Assembly: GCA_945878115.1 (NCBI GenBank)
Contig: CAMDVD010000017.1
Location: 1 to 58,275, forward strand
Direction: 5' to 3'
Length of the DNA stretch: 58,275 bases
Origin: Chitinophaga pinensis
Lineage (GTDB): Bacteria; Bacteroidota; Bacteroidia; Chitinophagales; Chitinophagaceae
Each line of letters begins with the position of its first letter. Within the stretch, counting starts at the first letter, position 1. A program made the translations under genes and the position numbers. The notes beneath the pieces were generated by a model. The model ran no database searches. It was not told the origin of the DNA and saw nothing but the letters and a program-made list of their open reading frames with translations. Below are positions 55,501 through 58,275 of this stretch, piece after piece.

Positions 55501-57399
55501 TTATTTTTCTTCAACTATTTCTGCGTCTTCCACATTAGAAGTATGATCTGCATTTGCATCATTTGCACCTGCGTTTGCATTGTCTTGTGGTTGATTATTC
55601 ATAGCTTTTGCTAACTCTTCGCTAGCAGCATGCCAAGCTTGATTTAGTTCTTCCAAGCAAGTATCAATTGTAGCAACATCTTTACTTAGATGCGCTGCTT
55701 TTAATTTTACCAAGGCGTCTTCAATCACTTTCTTCTTATCCTCTGGAATTTTGTCGCCATAATCTTTCAATTGCTTTTCGGTATTGAAAATCAAGCTATC
55801 GGCCATATTTATTTTCTCCACTTCATCGCGTAATTTCTTGTCCGATTCTTCATTTAATTTGGCGTCGTTTTTCATTTTCTCAATATCATCTTTGCTTAAA
55901 CCGCTACCAGCTTCAATACGAATGTTTTGTTGTTTACCAGTGCCTTTATCTTTCGCGCTAACTTGCAATATACCGTTAGCATCAATATCAAAGATAACTT
56001 CGATTTGCGGAATGCCACGAGCAGCTGGTGGAATGCCGTCTAAAATAAAGCGACCTAAATTTTTATTGTCTTTTGCCATTGGTCGTTCGCCTTGCAACAC
56101 ATTAATTTCAACACTAGGTTGATTTTCAGCAGCTGTTGAAAATATTTCAGATTTTTTAGAAGGTATAGTAGTATTGCTTTCTATTAATTTGGTGAATACC
56201 CCACCAAGCGTTTCAATACCTAATGACAAAGGAGTTACGTCCAAAAGCAATACATCTTTTACTTCTCCAGTCAATACACCACCTTGAATAGATGCACCAA
56301 TTGCTACTACTTCGTCCGGATTTACACTTCTATTCGGTTTTTTGCCGAAGAATTTTTCAACTACTTCTTGTATTTTAGGTATACGAGTACTACCACCAAC
56401 CAAGATAACTTCATCCAGATCTTTTGCTTCTATGCCTGCATCTTTCAATGCTTTTCGGCAAGGTTCTAAAGTTCGTTCTACTAATTTATCTACTAATTGT
56501 TCAAACTTAGCACGAGTTAATTTTTTAACCAAGTGTTTTGGTACATTATCAATTGCAGTAATATACGGCAAATTGATTTCTGTTTCCGTTGAAGAGGATA
56601 ATTCTACTTTAGCTTTTTCAGCAGCTTCTTTTAATCGTTGCCAAGACATAGGGTCTTTGCGCAAGTCTACATTTTCTTCCGCTTTAAAATCATCTGCTAA
56701 CCAATCCATGATACATTTGTCAAAATCGTCACCTCCAAGATGTGTGTCTCCATTTGTCGATTTTACTTCAAATACACCATCGCCTAATTCAAGTACAGAT
56801 ACATCGAAAGTACCACCGCCTAAATCAAAAACAACTATTTTAGAATCTTGATTTTTTTTATCAAGCCCATATGCTAAAGCAGCAGCAGTAGGCTCATTAA
56901 TAATACGTCTAACCAATAAGCCGGCAATTTCACCTGCTTCTTTAGTGGCTTGTCTTTGGGCATCATTAAAGTAAGCTGGAACTGTTATCACAGCTTCTGT
57001 TACTTCTTGACCCAAAAAGTCTTCAGCGGTTTTTTTCATTTTTTGCAAAATCATTGCAGAAATTTCTTGTGGCGTATATAATCGACCATCGATATCAACT
57101 CGAGGCGTATTATTATCCCCTTTTACAATTTTGTAAGTGCTTTGGCTTAATTCTTCCGTAACTTCATCGAAGCGACGTCCCATAAAGCGTTTAATACTCA
57201 TGATGGTATTCGTCGGATTGGTAATTGCCTGACGTTTTGCAGGGTCTCCAATTTTACGTTCCCCATTTTTTAAAAAACCAACTACCGAAGGAGTGGTTCT
57301 TTTTCCTTCATCGTTAGCAATTACTACAGGTTCATTTCCTTCCATAACACTAACGCATGAGTTCGTAGTTCCTAAATCGATTCCTATTATTTTTCCCAT
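55501..57399 (-). CDS. dnaK: Chaperone DnaK (Hsp70)
   Basis: A 632-residue Hsp70, standard length. Opening [26 protein letters not shown], then [55 protein letters not shown], and [25 protein letters not shown] mark the ATPase domain. The substrate domain has [24 protein letters not shown]. The C-terminal lid ends in [10 protein letters not shown], the usual co-chaperone-binding EEVD-like tail of the family. No grpE or dnaJ gene is adjacent in the window. Upstream, a CTG(A/T)CAG palindrome at 57468-57482 is a candidate stress-control site. Confidence 0.97.
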   Translation of the reverse strand: MGKIIGIDLGTTNSCVSVMEGNEPVVIANDEGKRTTPSVVGFLKNGERKIGDPAKRQAITNPTNTIMSIKRFMGRRFDEVTEELSQSTYKIVKGDNNTPRVDIDGRLYTPQEISAMILQKMKKTAEDFLGQEVTEAVITVPAYFNDAQRQATKEAGEIAGLLVRRIINEPTAAALAYGLDKKNQDSKIVVFDLGGGTFDVSVLELGDGVFEVKSTNGDTHLGGDDFDKCIMDWLADDFKAEENVDLRKDPMSWQRLKEAAEKAKVELSSSTETEINLPYITAIDNVPKHLVKKLTRAKFEQLVDKLVERTLEPCRKALKDAGIEAKDLDEVILVGGSTRIPKIQEVVEKFFGKKPNRSVNPDEVVAIGASIQGGVLTGEVKDVLLLDVTPLSLGIETLGGVFTKLIESNTTIPSKKSEIFSTAAENQPSVEINVLQGERPMAKDNKNLGRFILDGIPPAARGIPQIEVIFDIDANGILQVSAKDKGTGKQQNIRIEAGSGLSKDDIEKMKNDAKLNEESDKKLRDEVEKINMADSLIFNTEKQLKDYGDKIPEDKKKVIEDALVKLKAAHLSKDVATIDTCLEELNQAWHAASEELAKAMNNQPQDNANAGANDANADHTSNVEDAEIVEEK

Positions 57400-57467
57400 T
57401 TTATTTATTAATTTGAATTGGTATCCTCAATCTTTATGCCACAGCAATTTCTTTTCCTGTTTTGGGT

Positions 57468-57482
57468 AAGTCTGTCAGACTT
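57468..57482. promoter_or_regulatory. Palindrome upstream of dnaK, candidate heat-shock operator
   Basis: AAGTCTGTCAGACTT is an inverted repeat with seven-base arms about one central base, 69 bases before the dnaK start. CTG-CAG repeats before Bacteroidota chaperone genes are a pattern I recall, not one I can verify here. Confidence 0.35.
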
Positions 57483-58080
57483 CTAGCATTTTTGACATAA
57501 AAGCGTGACTGAATTGCCTTCCATCCAGTAAGTGATATTTATTCATTGGAATTCATTATAATGAAAATGCCCATTGTGCAACTTATGCATGAAAATAAGT
57601 TAGAAGTTAAAGTTTTGGTATCTAGGTGAAAGTCATGCAAGAATGTAAAAATTTGAATTGAAGACTGGAGATAAGTACGAAGGTCATTTTTCAAGTGAAT
57701 AATTGAAGTTGCTATTTATTGAAAAACGAAGGGTATTCAAGCAATCATTTTTCACTGGATTTAGGTCAATTATCATATTTTTTTAAAACTAATTTATTGG
57801 AATGCTTCACTATTTTACCACGGATTGGTTTTTGTTTTTACGTTTAATGTCAAAAAAAGAATGCACGATCAATTGCTTGAAAGAAATAGTATTGTTGCGT
57901 TTGCTTGATTATTCTGTGTGACTAATTCAATCAAAAAGTTTAACGGCTACTTTCATGCATGTAATTGTTGTATTAATTTTTCATTAACAAGTTTTCTCAA
58001 TTAACTATAATTGAATCTTATTTCTAAAAATTAATATGATTTTTATGGGAAAACGAATATTTTTTGTCTTTCTGTTGAAA
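57483..58080. other. Gene-free AT-rich stretch
   Basis: I examined this segment on both strands. It is AT-rich, with no coding frame longer than about 25 codons that carries a start or recognisable motif, and no tRNA, hairpin series or repeat shared with the rest of the window. Part of it may belong to the insertion element at the right edge, whose end I cannot place. Confidence 0.4.
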
Positions 58081-58140
58081 TTGAGCAAATTATAAAATGG
58101 CTCGATATTTGATAATTGCATAAAAGAAATTGATTCTGTC

Positions 58141-58275
58141 TTAGTTTGCCACAAGATTCTGAGCCACTGCTACAACGAGTCTATCAAAAAGTCTTTTGCC
58201 AAAATATCTTCGATTTAATTTGTAACAGAACTCATCTAAATAATTTTGCAAATACTTGGCATTGATTTTATGATA
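58141..58275 (-). mobile_element. C-terminal end of an IS1595-family transposase, cut by the window edge
   Basis: The minus strand from the edge to the TAA at 58141 reads YHKINAKYLQNYLDEFCYKLNRRYFGKRLFDRLVVAVAQ. The motif H-x-x-x-x-A-K-Y-L-Q-N-Y-L-D-E-F-x-Y-x-x-N-R-R is the end of ISXO2-like (IS1595) DDE transposases. Most of the gene lies outside the window, so its integrity and the inverted repeats of the element cannot be judged. Confidence 0.75.

Noticed and set aside
57420-57450. Sigma-54 promoter before dnaK (TGGCAT...TTGA)
   Set aside because: The GC dinucleotide of the downstream element is GA, and the match is no better than chance in AT-rich DNA.

Overview
The window reads as chromosomal DNA of a Bacteroidota, perhaps a Chitinophagia/Sphingobacteriia relative. 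The evidence is the low G+C, type IX secretion (T9SS) proteins with Por-type C-terminal domains, a short RpoD of the Bacteroidetes kind, and TTG-N17..20-TAnnTTTG promoters, several lying within a few bases of the start codon. The genus is not determined.

Layout. 1-5.6 kb: the 3' part of an unknown membrane protein gene, then era, initiator tRNA-fMet, der and ftsK (ribosome assembly GTPases and chromosome segregation). 5.6-12 kb: an envelope operon of a type B-sorted adhesin, a PorP/SprF protein and a PorE-like OmpA protein. 12-16.2 kb: a small secreted protein, rpoD, and an overlapping sugar-porter/ROK-kinase pair. 16.2-23.1 kb: cell-surface genes, including a frameshifted collagen/FN3/DUF1566 gene, a T9SS protein, a membrane protein resembling an inactive M50 protease, and a 1230-residue protein with collagen-like and YadA-head-like repeats. 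23.2-26.6 kb: a membrane phosphoesterase coupled to an FMN reductase, and a MATE transporter.

26.8-38.0 kb looks like a genomic island. It lies between an 18-bp imperfect direct repeat: one copy is the 3' end of tRNA-Leu(CAA), the other is at 26.8 kb. It carries a six-gene type I restriction-modification operon, hsdR - (DUF262 + HNH + AlbA_2 fusion) - small ORF - hsdM - hsdS - small ORF, followed by a HigB/HigA toxin-antitoxin pair, a gene fragment and a Fic AMP-transferase gene with palindromic upstream sites. I see no integrase. The DUF262/HNH/AlbA_2 fusion set tightly inside a type I operon, with its two unrecognised small partners, is the best candidate for an undescribed defence arrangement.

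38-58 kb: housekeeping genes (SDR, CoA-type NUDIX hydrolase, rlmD, plsY, prmA, CAAX protease, DUF2007, cdsA, PadR-PspC, rfbC, yjjG, kup, trmN6, 3-hydroxyacyl-CoA dehydrogenase, dnaK) and, at the right edge, the end of an IS1595-type transposase.

Three copies of a structured element of about 85-140 bp lie downstream of the MATE gene, plsY and cdsA, always in the same orientation relative to transcription. Two are preceded by arrays of a 44-bp tandem repeat (4 and 6 units), which form an inverted pair around the plsY-prmA / CAAX protease-cdsA block.
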